Part shown: piece by piece, positions 46,851-56,459 of the stretch
Layout: each line of letters starts with the position of its first letter
How positions within the stretch are numbered: position 1 is the first letter of the stretch
DNA from: Saprospiraceae bacterium
GTDB taxonomy: Bacteria; Bacteroidota; Bacteroidia; Chitinophagales; Saprospiraceae
DNA length: 64,000 nt
Reading direction: 5' to 3'
Assembly: GCA_016713025.1 (NCBI GenBank)
Contig: JADJPZ010000004.1
Coordinates: 3,568,501-3,632,500 of the forward strand
Notes under the pieces: generated by a model
What the model was told of the DNA's origin: nothing
The model's input: the letters and a program-made list of their open reading frames with translations, nothing else
Database searches by the model: none
Made by a program: the position numbers and the translations under genes

Positions 46851-47402
46851 ATGGAAGTCGAAATACAGGAAATAAAACAATTGCTAAAAGAATTGGTACT
46901 TTCTCAAAAGGAAACAGATATTAAGTTTAAAGAAACGGATAATAAATTTAAAGAAACGGACAAAAGAATAATAGCCGCTTTTGACCTATTCGAAGGACAA
47001 AGGGGAAAACTTATGGAAAGTCTTGTGGAAGGTGATCTAATAAAATTACTCCAAACAAAAGGTATCAATGTTCATGATACTTCTATGCGCAGAAAAGGTA
47101 ACTATGAAGGAAATAATTATGAGTTTGACATCATAGCCCACAACGGTACCGAAATAGTCATCGTAGAAGTAAAAACTACATTAAAAACACAAGATGTAAA
47201 AGCTTTTGTACAAAAACTCAAACAAGCCAGAGTTTGGCTGGATGAGTACAAAAACTATACGGTGTATGGCGCAATTGCTTTTCTGAGAGCTGATAGTGGA
47301 AGTGAACTGTTTGCTCAAAGTGAAAAACTATTTGTAATCAAAGCAACAGGTAATTCCGCAATGATTATTAACGCAGATGATTTTGTGCCCCAGAAATTCT
47401 GA
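46851..47402 (+). CDS. PD-(D/E)xK nuclease-fold protein (DUF3782-like)
   Basis: 183 residues from ATG 46851; the longer frame starts at an unlikely TTG. The N-terminus has three near-repeats (KETDIKF, KETDNKF, KETDKRI) suited to a short coiled coil. The C-terminal two-thirds show the restriction-nuclease-like core: FDIIAHNGTEIVIVEVKTTL, with an Asp and the E-V-K pair at the active site. DNA binding or cleavage is likely, but the biological role is unknown. It stands alone beside an IS element. Confidence 0.72.
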   Translation: MEVEIQEIKQLLKELVLSQKETDIKFKETDNKFKETDKRIIAAFDLFEGQRGKLMESLVEGDLIKLLQTKGINVHDTSMRRKGNYEGNNYEFDIIAHNGTEIVIVEVKTTLKTQDVKAFVQKLKQARVWLDEYKNYTVYGAIAFLRADSGSELFAQSEKLFVIKATGNSAMIINADDFVPQKF

Positions 47403-47602
47403 TGTTTTAAAATTATTTTAAATAATTAAAACTATAACCTATAAATTTACCGACGAGAATTTTTTTCAGATAATTGTGTCGACATTATAAAGACGATGTT
47501 TTACATGTCTTTATTTTATTACGACGATAATTGTTCATGACGATAAATGTCCTGATTTTAAAGGGTGTATCCCATTTTTGCACAAAATATAGAAAAAAGT
47601 AA

Positions 47603-47610
47603 TATATTTG
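47603..47610 (+). promoter_or_regulatory. -7 box of the transposase gene
   Basis: TATATTTG fits TAnnTTTG and lies 23 bases before the ATG at 47633, inside the left end of the IS. It makes the upstream GTG (47612) an unlikely start. Confidence 0.6.
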
Positions 47611-47632
47611 TGTGAACCAAAAAATAATTCAA

Positions 47633-48831
47633 ATGGACCGGGCTAAATTACTTGAGAAGTTTAGCCAACTTTTGGATGAGATAGAACTTAAAGAACAGAC
47701 AGCTGAGAATTTTTATGATTTTGAAAAATTTTGTGTTGAACAACTTCAGGAATTAAACAGGAATGTTGTTGAACGAAGTATTGGGGTAGAGAAGGAAAAC
47801 TACCGTAAAAAAAAAACAATAACAGGTTATTATGGAGAGATGAATTTAAATAAGCATCATCGTTTTATAACAAGTATAACGGGATGCAAAATGAGTCCAT
47901 TACTGAAAGATATAGTATGTTATGTTGGCCAAAGTGAATGCTATGAAAGTTCATCAGAAATGCTTTTCAAAACCCTTTGTATTCATATTGATAATAATAA
48001 AGTACATAGGTTATGTACAGAATTGGGAGAAGAGTGTACGAACTGGTTAGAAGCAGACCGTACCGATGCTGAACTAAAGGAGGATATGGACGATAAAGGA
48101 GAAAAAGTTTTATACTCCCATTGTGATGGTGGGTTTGTATTAACGAGGGAAGAAAAGTGGAAAGAAGCCAAGGTTGGCAGAGTTTACACATCTGATAAGC
48201 TGTTGAAAATCAATCCTAAAAGAGGAGTCATAGAAAAATCATGGTACACATTTCATATCGGAGATCATAAAACCTTCAAACAAAAGATGGAGGAATATTT
48301 AGATGATTATGAACACTTAAAAGAACGACTAGTGTTTATAATAGATGGGGCAACCTGGATACATAATTGGATAGATACTAAGTATCCCGCATCGCTACAA
48401 ATCCTTGATTTTTATCATGCATATGAAAAGATATGCTTATTCTCCACCAAGGTGATTAAAGAGAAACCGAAGCGAAAAAATGGCAGGAAGAAATACATGA
48501 GGTACTATTAAAAGGAGGATGTAATCAAGCGTTGGAAATGATAAAGAAAGTGGAATGTTCGTCAAAAGTAAAAGCACTTGAGCAGGAGAAATTATTGAAC
48601 TATTTGGAGCGCAATGAATCAAGAATGGATTATCCGTTATACATCAAAAAAGGTTTACAAATAGGTAGTGGAGCAATGGAAGCCGCTCATAGAACGCTGG
48701 TACAAAAACGATGTAAACTTTCAGGTCAAAGGTGGACAATAAAAGGTGCTACCAACATAATAAATCTTAGAAATTTGAATATGAACAATAGATGGATAGT
48801 TCTTCAGGAGTATTTAAAAAAAACAGGCTGA
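47633..48831 (+). CDS. IS transposase (ISKra4-like), frame break in A-run
   Basis: About 400 residues across two frames. The first, to 48511, contains LYSHCDGGFVLTREEKWKEA and FIIDGATWIHNW, which hold likely DDE aspartates, and FYHAYEKICLFSTKVIKEKPKRK. The next frame continues WQEEIHEVLLKGGCNQALEM and then IGSGAMEAAHRTLVQKR, the third acidic motif, to the end at 48831. Adding one A to the A6 run (48475-48480) joins the frames. The site also reads A AAA AAT, a possible -1 slippery heptamer, so programmed frameshifting cannot be excluded. Confidence 0.82.
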
Positions 48832-48986
48832 TGCAAAAATGGGATACACCCATTTTAAATCACTTTAAAGACAAGATACGCTTCGTCCCTACTCAAAATG
48901 GATACAATAGTAGATGAATTTTTCGCAAACCAATTTATTTTGAGTGTACATTGAGATGTATTTATAAACTGAGTAAATAATTAAAG

Positions 48987-51374
48987 GTGTGTTATAAATT
49001 GCTGATATTTAGTATTTATTATTTTGTTTTTAACATAGGTAATGCACTTCAGGCACAACAGGACAATATCTTATTGTATCGTCAACCAGCCAAGACCTGG
49101 CTGGAAGCACTTCCCTTAGGAAATGGTAAAATTGGGGCAATGGTATATGGCAATCCTGATATCGAGCACCTTCAGCTCAATGAAGAAACCCTTTGGGCAG
49201 GATGTCCTGAAGATCCAATCCCAAACAATGCAAGGGAACATTACGCTAATTTTCGACAACTCAATTTAGAAGGTAAATTTGAAGAAGCACTGGATTACGC
49301 AATGAAACATCTGGCTATATCTCCAACTTCAATCAGATCATACCAACCTCTTGGTAATTTATTTATATCTTTTGACAAACACAATAAGGTAGAAAACTAC
49401 AAACGAGAGTTAAATCTTCACACCGGTGTTACCACCATAATATATACTATCAATGGTAAAAGGTTTGTGAGAGAATCTTTTATCTCAGCCCAATACAATA
49501 CCTTATTTTACAAATTTAAAAGCTTGGATAAAGAAAAGACGACTTGCGAAATCTGGTTTGAAAGAGAGAAAGATATAAAACAGAATAAGATTATTAAAAA
49601 CAATTTGCTTGTAATAGATGGACAAATTTTTGATGACCCCAATGGATATGATGACAATCCTGACGGATCAGGCAAAGGTGGATATCATATGAAGTTTGCT
49701 TCAAATATTTATGTCAGGAATAGTACAGGCAAACTGCAAAAAAATGGTCAAAAGTTGATTATAACAGATACGGATGAATTTGTAATTATGGTCACTGCAG
49801 CCACAAACTATAATGTGGATATAATGAACTTTGATGAAAATATAATGCCACTGGGCATTTGTAATAAAACTATCAGAAATGTCTCAAATAAGAATTATAC
49901 ATCTATAAAAGCCCAACATATCTCTCGGCATTCTTCAGTTATGAATCGAGTTAGGTTTAATATTACTAATGGTGATGTAGATACAATTCCCACAGACAGA
50001 CGATTTTTGTATCTTAAAAATCATAATGAAGATGCATTCCTTACTCAGTTGTTTTTCCAATTTGGAAGATATTTGTTGTTGACAAGTTCAGAAGAAAATT
50101 CAAAACTTCCTGCAAACCTACAAGGCATCTGGAACGATAAGATGTGGGCGGCGTGGGAGTCAGACTTTCATTTAAACATCAACTTACAAATGAATTATTG
50201 GCTAGCTGAAAACTGTAATCTTTCAGAAACACTCAAGCCTTTGTCCAAATTCATGCAAAACTTATCAAAAAAAGGCAAAAAGACAGCGTCTGCATTTTTG
50301 GATACAGAGGGATGGTTTGCCGGTCATGTTTCTAATGCATTTGGTCGCACTACTCCAAGTGGATCTACCAAGAGATCACAAGTAGATAATGGGTATTGTT
50401 TTCCATTGTCAGGAGCTTGGATGTCATTGACTCTGTGGCGTCATTATGAATATACACTTGACACCCTCTATCTTAAAAACACCGCATATCCAATACTGAG
50501 CGGTGCAGCTAAATTTGCTCTGGATATATTATCAGAAAATGAAAAAGGTGAATTAGTGACATCACCTTCCTATTCACCTGAAAATACATATATCCATCCT
50601 ACGACTGGAAAACATTTGAGAAATACCTTAGCTGCAGCTTTGGACATACAAATCATTAAAGATCTCTTTGATGCCTGCCTTAAATCAGAAAGTATCTTAC
50701 AACAAAAGACACAGCTGAGCGAACGAATTTCTCAGGCTATTCAAAAATTGCCAAAAACAAAAATTGGGAAGGATGGGACTATTCAAGAATGGTATGAAGA
50801 TTACGAAGAAGCAGAAATAGGACATAGACATGTGTCACATCTATTTGCATTGTACCCATCTAATCAAATAAATAAAAACACTCCTGAGTTATTTCAAGCT
50901 GCTAAAAAAACTATAGAAAAACGATTGTCTGCCGGAGGAGGCCAAACAGGCTGGAGTCGTGCTTGGATGATTGGCTTTTTTGCACGATTGCATCTCGGTG
51001 ACGAAAGTCACTCACATATCTCTGCGTTGTTAAAAGAGCTTGTTGCTCCAAATTTATTTAATTTACATCCTCCCGGCATTTTTCAGATTGACGGAAATTT
51101 AGCTGCCACTGCAGGTATTGCAGAGATGTTGTTTCAATCTGCTGAACCAGGTGTCATAAATATCTTACCGGCATTACCATCAAAATGGAAAGATGGCTAT
51201 ATCACTGGATTGAAGGCAAAAGGAGGTATTACATTAGACATTTACTGGAGTGATAATTTATTAGACAAAGTGCATATCAAATCACAAATTGACCAGAATG
51301 TTGATTTGATTTATAATGGCTCAAAAGTAAAACTCAAATTAGATAAAAATACATTGAATACTTTTAAGCCTTAA
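48987..51374 (+). CDS. Glycoside hydrolase family 95 (alpha-L-fucosidase type)
   Basis: 795 residues with a secretion-type N-terminus (ending ALQAQQ) and GTG start at 48987. LGNGKIGAMVYGNPDIEHLQLNEETLW is the GH95 N-terminal domain signature; NLQGIWNDKMWAAWESDFHLNINLQMNYW carries the Asn pair of the active site; GHRHVSHLFALYPSNQI and FQIDGNLAATAGIAEML carry the catalytic region. It likely removes alpha-fucose or alpha-galactose residues from glycans after secretion. No SusCD pair is beside it. Confidence 0.9.
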   Translation: MCYKLLIFSIYYFVFNIGNALQAQQDNILLYRQPAKTWLEALPLGNGKIGAMVYGNPDIEHLQLNEETLWAGCPEDPIPNNAREHYANFRQLNLEGKFEEALDYAMKHLAISPTSIRSYQPLGNLFISFDKHNKVENYKRELNLHTGVTTIIYTINGKRFVRESFISAQYNTLFYKFKSLDKEKTTCEIWFEREKDIKQNKIIKNNLLVIDGQIFDDPNGYDDNPDGSGKGGYHMKFASNIYVRNSTGKLQKNGQKLIITDTDEFVIMVTAATNYNVDIMNFDENIMPLGICNKTIRNVSNKNYTSIKAQHISRHSSVMNRVRFNITNGDVDTIPTDRRFLYLKNHNEDAFLTQLFFQFGRYLLLTSSEENSKLPANLQGIWNDKMWAAWESDFHLNINLQMNYWLAENCNLSETLKPLSKFMQNLSKKGKKTASAFLDTEGWFAGHVSNAFGRTTPSGSTKRSQVDNGYCFPLSGAWMSLTLWRHYEYTLDTLYLKNTAYPILSGAAKFALDILSENEKGELVTSPSYSPENTYIHPTTGKHLRNTLAAALDIQIIKDLFDACLKSESILQQKTQLSERISQAIQKLPKTKIGKDGTIQEWYEDYEEAEIGHRHVSHLFALYPSNQINKNTPELFQAAKKTIEKRLSAGGGQTGWSRAWMIGFFARLHLGDESHSHISALLKELVAPNLFNLHPPGIFQIDGNLAATAGIAEMLFQSAEPGVINILPALPSKWKDGYITGLKAKGGITLDIYWSDNLLDKVHIKSQIDQNVDLIYNGSKVKLKLDKNTLNTFKP

Positions 51375-51585
51375 AAAACTATTGAGATAGACTCACTAAT
51401 TGAGACAAAGATGGTCTAAGTCTTTGACTTCGATCTCAAATGACATAAAATAATCAATCTGTTATGAAATTTAATCCTGTCAGGCTATATAGACTGATTC
51501 ATTAATTATAGGATTGTAGTTGCATATATCTACCTTCAGCAGACAGAAACTGCGAGCGCATCCTTTCAAATATTAGCACCATTAA

Positions 51586-53658
51586 TTACTTCTTTTTCAG
51601 CATTCTTTCCATAAACTCAAAGGTGGATTCATAAGCCTTTAGCCAGTTTTTATGCAATAAGAAGCTGTGTACTTCATCAGGTAACACCACTTGCTCAAAA
51701 TACACATTCTTTTTCCTTAGCAATTCTGCCATGCGCACCGTTTCTGTAAAATTGACATTGCGATCATCATCTCCGTGAATAAAAAGCACAGGTGACTTCC
51801 AACCAACGACAGAGTGTTCCGGCGATGATCTGAATGCTAATGCTTTAAAATCAGGCATTTTTTCAGGAACATAAGAAGGTACAAAATTGCGGATACCTTC
51901 ATTCCAATCATGAACTCCATGTATGTCCACGCCACAAGCAAAAAGATCAGAAGCACGGGATAAAGCCATAGCAGTAAGATATCCTCCATATGAACCACCC
52001 CAAAGTGTGATTTTGTCAGGATCAACATCACCCCTGCTCTTCAGATATAAACCGGCACCTAAAACATCATAAAACTCACTTGCTCCTGTGGCTCCATAAT
52101 TTTGAGCTTCCCTGAAGTTGAGTCCGTATCCGATTCCACTTCTGAAATTTAAAGAAATGACGATATATCCTTTACTGGCAAAATACTGATTGAGCGCATA
52201 AGCATGTGAGTAATATTGTCCATAATTAAACCCCAACAACATTTGCCTTCTCGAGCCACCGTGAAGAAATATGACTGCGGGACGTTTGTCACCTTCCTTA
52301 TTTACCGCCGGTATAAATAATTGTGCTGGGACTTTCATACCATCAGTTGCAGTAATCCGGATTGCAGTTGGTATGACCAATCCTGATTTGGGAAACGATT
52401 GCGGGAACGATTTCTTTGCAAGATCTTCTGTCTTTTCATTGTTTTTCATAATGGCAGGCCACGCAGGTTTGGTAGCTGTTGAATATAAATACGCAATACC
52501 CTGAGAAGTATGGACAGGCGACCATTCTATATTTCCGGTGGTCATCTGGGTGGAATGATGAGTATTGAAGTCGTACTTCCAGATGTGTCTCCTATCGATA
52601 TCACCTATATTGGTAGTATAATAAAGCATGGAAAGATCCGGTGAAATTTCTGCGTTTTCAACTTCACCTTCACCTGAGGTGAGATGTTTTACTTTCTTTG
52701 TATTGATGTCCAAAGCGTAAAGCTGCTGCCAACCGTTTTGTTCCCAGGGAAAGATCAATTGATTACTTTTTGCCCAAATAAGTTTATTGGCATTGACCGG
52801 AAGTTCCCCATATAAGACACTACCTTGGCCAGGCTGGGCTTTCCAGAATTCTTTGGTTTCTCCGGTTTCAATGTTGTGAATTCTGATTGACCAGAGGTGA
52901 CCTTGCCGTTTAGGTGCAAATAGTAATTTATCTTTTTCAAACGGAGATCTGATGAAAGCCAAACTCACACCATCAGGACTCCAGGCTGGTTCACTGTCCA
53001 AATCAATAGAAGGGTCGACATACACCACTTTATTAGATTTTATATCAAAATAACCAATAAAAGCATGATCTCCTCTATTGGCAACAAAGGCTATTTTAGA
53101 TCCATCCGGCGACCATCTCAGACTCTGCACTCCGCTTCTTAAAAAAAACAGTTTGACAGCTTCCGGTTTTTTCCCAACGGGTGATTGCCAGACTTCTCCT
53201 TTATTTAAATATATGAGTTTTGATCCATCCTGAGAAAATGCAGGAGATATACCATTTCCGATTTTCTGAAGACTGTCTGTCACTAAGTCAGCAATCCAGA
53301 TCATCCTATCAGCAGAAGTCATTAATTGAGCTGGATTTGCAGGCTCTCCTTTGCTGTTTGGAGCATTTCCTCTTACAAAAACCAAATGGCTGCCATTTTT
53401 GGAAAGTTGCAGACTGCTTATTTCCAGACCTTCATCCCCAACAAATGAAGTCAGTTTTTTAGCTTCAAAACCCGGAGCTTTGGCTATAAAGATATTTCTT
53501 TCTCCCTTGTCATTGAATACCCAGGCAATCGTATTACCATCTCCAGATCCTATGAGGTTGGTGGGAAAAGGCACAGATAAGAGATTAGGAATATCTATCT
53601 GAGTAAAAACAGATTGAATGGAGAAAAGCCAAAAAATGATAAAAAATAAAACGCGCAT
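51586..53658 (-). CDS. S9-family (prolyl oligopeptidase-type) peptidase, secreted
   Basis: 690 residues: signal peptide (ending SVFTQ), an N-terminal WD40/TolB-like beta-propeller (about 30-400), and a C-terminal alpha/beta-hydrolase domain. The catalytic Ser is in LWGGSYGGYLTAMA, the Asp in FIHGDDDRNVNF and the His in VVLPDEVHSFLLH. It resembles acylaminoacyl peptidases or dipeptidyl peptidases of Bacteroidota. The convergent GH95 gene ends 211 bases away; a TTGAGA/TCTCAA inverted repeat lies between (51398-51439). Confidence 0.92.
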   Translation of the reverse strand: MRVLFFIIFWLFSIQSVFTQIDIPNLLSVPFPTNLIGSGDGNTIAWVFNDKGERNIFIAKAPGFEAKKLTSFVGDEGLEISSLQLSKNGSHLVFVRGNAPNSKGEPANPAQLMTSADRMIWIADLVTDSLQKIGNGISPAFSQDGSKLIYLNKGEVWQSPVGKKPEAVKLFFLRSGVQSLRWSPDGSKIAFVANRGDHAFIGYFDIKSNKVVYVDPSIDLDSEPAWSPDGVSLAFIRSPFEKDKLLFAPKRQGHLWSIRIHNIETGETKEFWKAQPGQGSVLYGELPVNANKLIWAKSNQLIFPWEQNGWQQLYALDINTKKVKHLTSGEGEVENAEISPDLSMLYYTTNIGDIDRRHIWKYDFNTHHSTQMTTGNIEWSPVHTSQGIAYLYSTATKPAWPAIMKNNEKTEDLAKKSFPQSFPKSGLVIPTAIRITATDGMKVPAQLFIPAVNKEGDKRPAVIFLHGGSRRQMLLGFNYGQYYSHAYALNQYFASKGYIVISLNFRSGIGYGLNFREAQNYGATGASEFYDVLGAGLYLKSRGDVDPDKITLWGGSYGGYLTAMALSRASDLFACGVDIHGVHDWNEGIRNFVPSYVPEKMPDFKALAFRSSPEHSVVGWKSPVLFIHGDDDRNVNFTETVRMAELLRKKNVYFEQVVLPDEVHSFLLHKNWLKAYESTFEFMERMLKKK

Positions 53659-53713
53659 TATGATAATGTTTTTAAAATTAACGGATTAAAAATGTTAGGT
53701 TAGGGACATACTC

Positions 53714-54571
53714 TTACTTCAGTAATATCTCGAGCATGTCTATTTGCTCTTTCACCCGGCCCATTTTAGCTTCTGCATTGACATAGCGTTTACCTTTTCT
53801 GTATGCATATACTGACATAGAGCCATCATCCACAGGATCGTCGTTTTGTAGTACTACCGTATATCTTTTTTCAGAGAGCATCTTAAAATCATTTCTTTCA
53901 GTTACTATAAAAAACTCACTGTTATTGACCATAGGATTGATGTAAATATCCGAACAAGACTTATTGCTTTCACCGGACTGGTCAAAACTTTTAATGTACG
54001 AATTGACACTGAAAGATTCCGGTTCGAGCTTATGCCAGAATAACCATTTGGTTTTTACTTCTGCCGGAGTGTTTTTGTTATTATGTATGGCTACAATATA
54101 GGGTAAATCATGTACTTCTCCCCAAATCTGAGTAGCCAGGTTTTTTACAATATCGATGACATTTTGATCTACTCTTCCATTTCCTTTTATGACGCGGATG
54201 GTTTTAAACAATACCCTGTCATCGACAGAATATATGCGGTTTGGATCAAATTGATATGTTGACTTTGCGTGAGTGAATATGACGTTTCTGTTTTTTGTAC
54301 CATCTGACGAATGCATGAGTGTAACTAATCTACCACCATGTTTTGCGAGGATTTGTTTTCCCGCTTCGAGAGCTGCAACTTCATTTTCATGCACATGGGC
54401 AAAAACAATGTCTTTTCCCGGCTTCTCAAAGATTTTGAGATAGACAGTCTGATCACCCAATCTTACAGATTTTGTCCTTTCCTTCAGCTCTTGTGAATAG
54501 ACCAAATGGATTGATGAACAAAAAAGGGTGATAAGTACAATCAAATACTTTAAATAACGATGTGTGGTCAT
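53714..54571 (-). CDS. Secreted protein, possibly M14-like zinc hydrolase
   Basis: 285 residues with a signal peptide (ending LVYSQ). I do not recognise the family with certainty. FAHVHENEVAALEAGKQIL contains an H-x-x-E pair like the first zinc motif of M14/AstE-type carboxypeptidases and deacylases. FDPNRIYS resembles their NR substrate motif, and PYIVAIHNNKNTP could hold the third zinc ligand. All three are in the expected order. The C-terminal part is unfamiliar. It is next to, and in the same direction as, the S9 peptidase (55 bases). Confidence 0.5.
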   Translation of the reverse strand: MTTHRYLKYLIVLITLFCSSIHLVYSQELKERTKSVRLGDQTVYLKIFEKPGKDIVFAHVHENEVAALEAGKQILAKHGGRLVTLMHSSDGTKNRNVIFTHAKSTYQFDPNRIYSVDDRVLFKTIRVIKGNGRVDQNVIDIVKNLATQIWGEVHDLPYIVAIHNNKNTPAEVKTKWLFWHKLEPESFSVNSYIKSFDQSGESNKSCSDIYINPMVNNSEFFIVTERNDFKMLSEKRYTVVLQNDDPVDDGSMSVYAYRKGKRYVNAEAKMGRVKEQIDMLEILLK

Positions 54572-54621
54572 ATGCGGATGTTGAAATTAATAATACCTGC
54601 AAATATATTCATTAAGAACTC

Positions 54622-54656
54622 TTTTTGTTGGATTTCTTTTCAAAAAGCTATCTTTG
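54622..54656 (+). promoter_or_regulatory. Bacteroidota promoter for hldD-like gene
   Basis: TTTTTGTTGG (-33 region, 54622-54631) and TATCTTTG (-7 box, 54649-54656) have near-consensus sequence and spacing. The start codon is 23 bases after the -7 box. Confidence 0.7.
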
Positions 54657-54679
54657 TGTTTATATCAATTTGAAAAGGG

Positions 54680-55651
54680 ATGGTAATTCTTACAGGAGTA
54701 TCAGGTTTTATAGGTTCTTGTTTTCTTACAAAGCTGAATGAATCAGGTTTTAACAGAGATGTCGTAGTAGTGGATGATTTCTACAAACTGTATAAAGATA
54801 AAAATACTGACGGAAAAGCTGTAAGAGAATGGATGCACAGAGATATTTTTTTAGATTGGTTTGAAAAGTCCTCGCAAAAAGTAGATGCAGTAGTTCATCT
54901 CGGTGCCAGAACTGACACTACTTTGATGGATTGGACTATTTTTGAGTCGCTCAATCTTGGCTATAGTAAGCGTATCTGGAATGTATGTGCTGAAAAGGAA
55001 ATACCCTTGATATACGCTTCAAGTGCGGCAACATATGGAGATGGCAGCCATGGATTTAATGACTATCATGAAGGAATTGCTCAGCTTAAACCATTAAATC
55101 CATATGGAGACAGCAAACATCAGTTTGATCTTTGGGTCTTAGCTCAGAAAAACAAACCACCTTCCTGGATAGGCTGTAAATTTTTTAATGTCTTCGGTCC
55201 CAATGAATATCACAAAGCCCGTATGGCTTCTGTAGTATTTCATACCTATCAACAAATCAGATCGACGGGAAAAATGAAGCTCTTCAAATCTCATAGACCG
55301 GATTTTAGGGACGGTCATCAAAGCAGAGACTTTATATATATCAAAGATATTCTGGACATGCTTTTGTTTTTTATGCAAAATCCCAAATCTGAAAACGGCA
55401 TTTATAACTTTGGTACCGGAAAAGCACGCACATTTCTGGATCTGGCCGGAAGTACATTTGAAGCTTTGGGATTAAAAAGCAATATTGAATTTGTGGAAAC
55501 TCCCGAAGACATCAGAGATACGTATCAATATTTCACAGAAGCATCTATGGACAAAATGCGGAAAGCCGGATACAATAAAGAATTTTGGTCTCTTGAAGAC
55601 GGGATTAAAGACTATGTTCAGCATTATCTTACTTCAGAAAAGTATTTTTAG
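54680..55651 (+). CDS. hldD: ADP-L-glycero-D-manno-heptose 6-epimerase
   Basis: 323 residues of the NAD(P)-dependent short-chain dehydrogenase type. Rossmann motif TGVSGFIGS is at residues 5-13; the Y-x-x-x-K catalytic pair is in NPYGDSKHQF; and KFFNVFGPNEYHKARMASV and RPDFRDGHQSRDFIYIKD are HldD-specific segments. It makes the heptose donor for LPS inner core. No other heptose genes are adjacent; the next gene, an esterase, starts 20 bases later. Confidence 0.92.
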   Translation: MVILTGVSGFIGSCFLTKLNESGFNRDVVVVDDFYKLYKDKNTDGKAVREWMHRDIFLDWFEKSSQKVDAVVHLGARTDTTLMDWTIFESLNLGYSKRIWNVCAEKEIPLIYASSAATYGDGSHGFNDYHEGIAQLKPLNPYGDSKHQFDLWVLAQKNKPPSWIGCKFFNVFGPNEYHKARMASVVFHTYQQIRSTGKMKLFKSHRPDFRDGHQSRDFIYIKDILDMLLFFMQNPKSENGIYNFGTGKARTFLDLAGSTFEALGLKSNIEFVETPEDIRDTYQYFTEASMDKMRKAGYNKEFWSLEDGIKDYVQHYLTSEKYF

Positions 55652-55671
55652 TCCTTAAAGGTAAAATCAGT

Positions 55672-56436
55672 ATGAAAATAGAAAATTGTTTTTTTATTTT
55701 ATTTATTCTTTTTGTAACCAGTTGCACTACTGTCAAACATGCAGGATTGTCTGCCCGAAAGCTAAAAACCGAATCAAGTTGGGATCTTCCCTACAATATC
55801 TTTTATCCTAAAAATTATGGTGAAGTTAAAGCACCTGTTTTCATTTGGCTACATGGTGCAGGAGAGCGGGGTGATGACAATGTATCCCAACTCATTCATG
55901 TGGTCCCCTATCTTGCTTCTGATATCACACAAAGTAAATTTCCTTGTGTTGTTGTCGCTCCTCAATGTCCAAAGGATGGCTATTGGGCACCAATCAAAAG
56001 AGAAAAATGGGAAATCATAAATGGTGGCCAGGTGACTCCGGCGATGTCAGGGGTATTCGCATTGATAGAAAAATTACTGAAAGACCCATATATTGACAAA
56101 TCAAGAATTTATGTTGGAGGCCTTTCGATGGGTGGTTTCGGGACATTAGATCTCATAAGTCGACGTCCCGAACTTATCGCTGCTGCCATACCGATATGCG
56201 GTGGCGCAGATCTGCAAAAAGTGGCTAACATAACAAATGTACCATTGTGGATATTTCACGGTGCAAAAGATGATGTAGTACCAGCTCAGTTTTCGAGAGA
56301 CCTTGTTGAAACTTTGCAAAAAGAAGGTGGTGACCCAAAATATACAGAATATCCTGATGGCGGCCATGATGTTTGGAACAGAGCAATCAGAGAACCGGAA
56401 TTGCTCCCATGGTTATTCAGTCAGCAGAAAAAATAA
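55672..56436 (+). CDS. Alpha/beta-hydrolase lipoprotein (esterase-like)
   Basis: 254 residues. Lipoprotein signal with lipobox FVTSC (Cys about 18). The hydrolase domain shows the oxyanion HGAGERGDDN, nucleophile elbow YVGGLSMGGFGTLDLI, then GAKDDVVPAQFS (Asp) and GGHDVWNRA (His). It is similar to putative phospholipase/polyhydroxybutyrate-depolymerase-like carbohydrate esterases. The substrate is unknown. It probably shares a transcript with hldD. Confidence 0.82.
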   Translation: MKIENCFFILFILFVTSCTTVKHAGLSARKLKTESSWDLPYNIFYPKNYGEVKAPVFIWLHGAGERGDDNVSQLIHVVPYLASDITQSKFPCVVVAPQCPKDGYWAPIKREKWEIINGGQVTPAMSGVFALIEKLLKDPYIDKSRIYVGGLSMGGFGTLDLISRRPELIAAAIPICGGADLQKVANITNVPLWIFHGAKDDVVPAQFSRDLVETLQKEGGDPKYTEYPDGGHDVWNRAIREPELLPWLFSQQKK

Positions 56437-56459
56437 TTAAAACCAAAAAATTGAAAACG

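Larger units (their letters stand above)
47563..48851 (+). mobile_element. Complete IS element with 8-bp target duplication
   Basis: The ends are perfect 20-base inverted repeats, starting GGGTGTATCCCATTT (47563) and ending at 48851. The direct repeat ATTTTAAA lies on both sides (47555-47562 and 48852-48859). The element is 1289 bases long and carries one transposase. Exact ends and an intact duplication indicate a recent insertion. The transposase pattern resembles the ISKra4 family, but assignment needs a database match. Confidence 0.93.
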
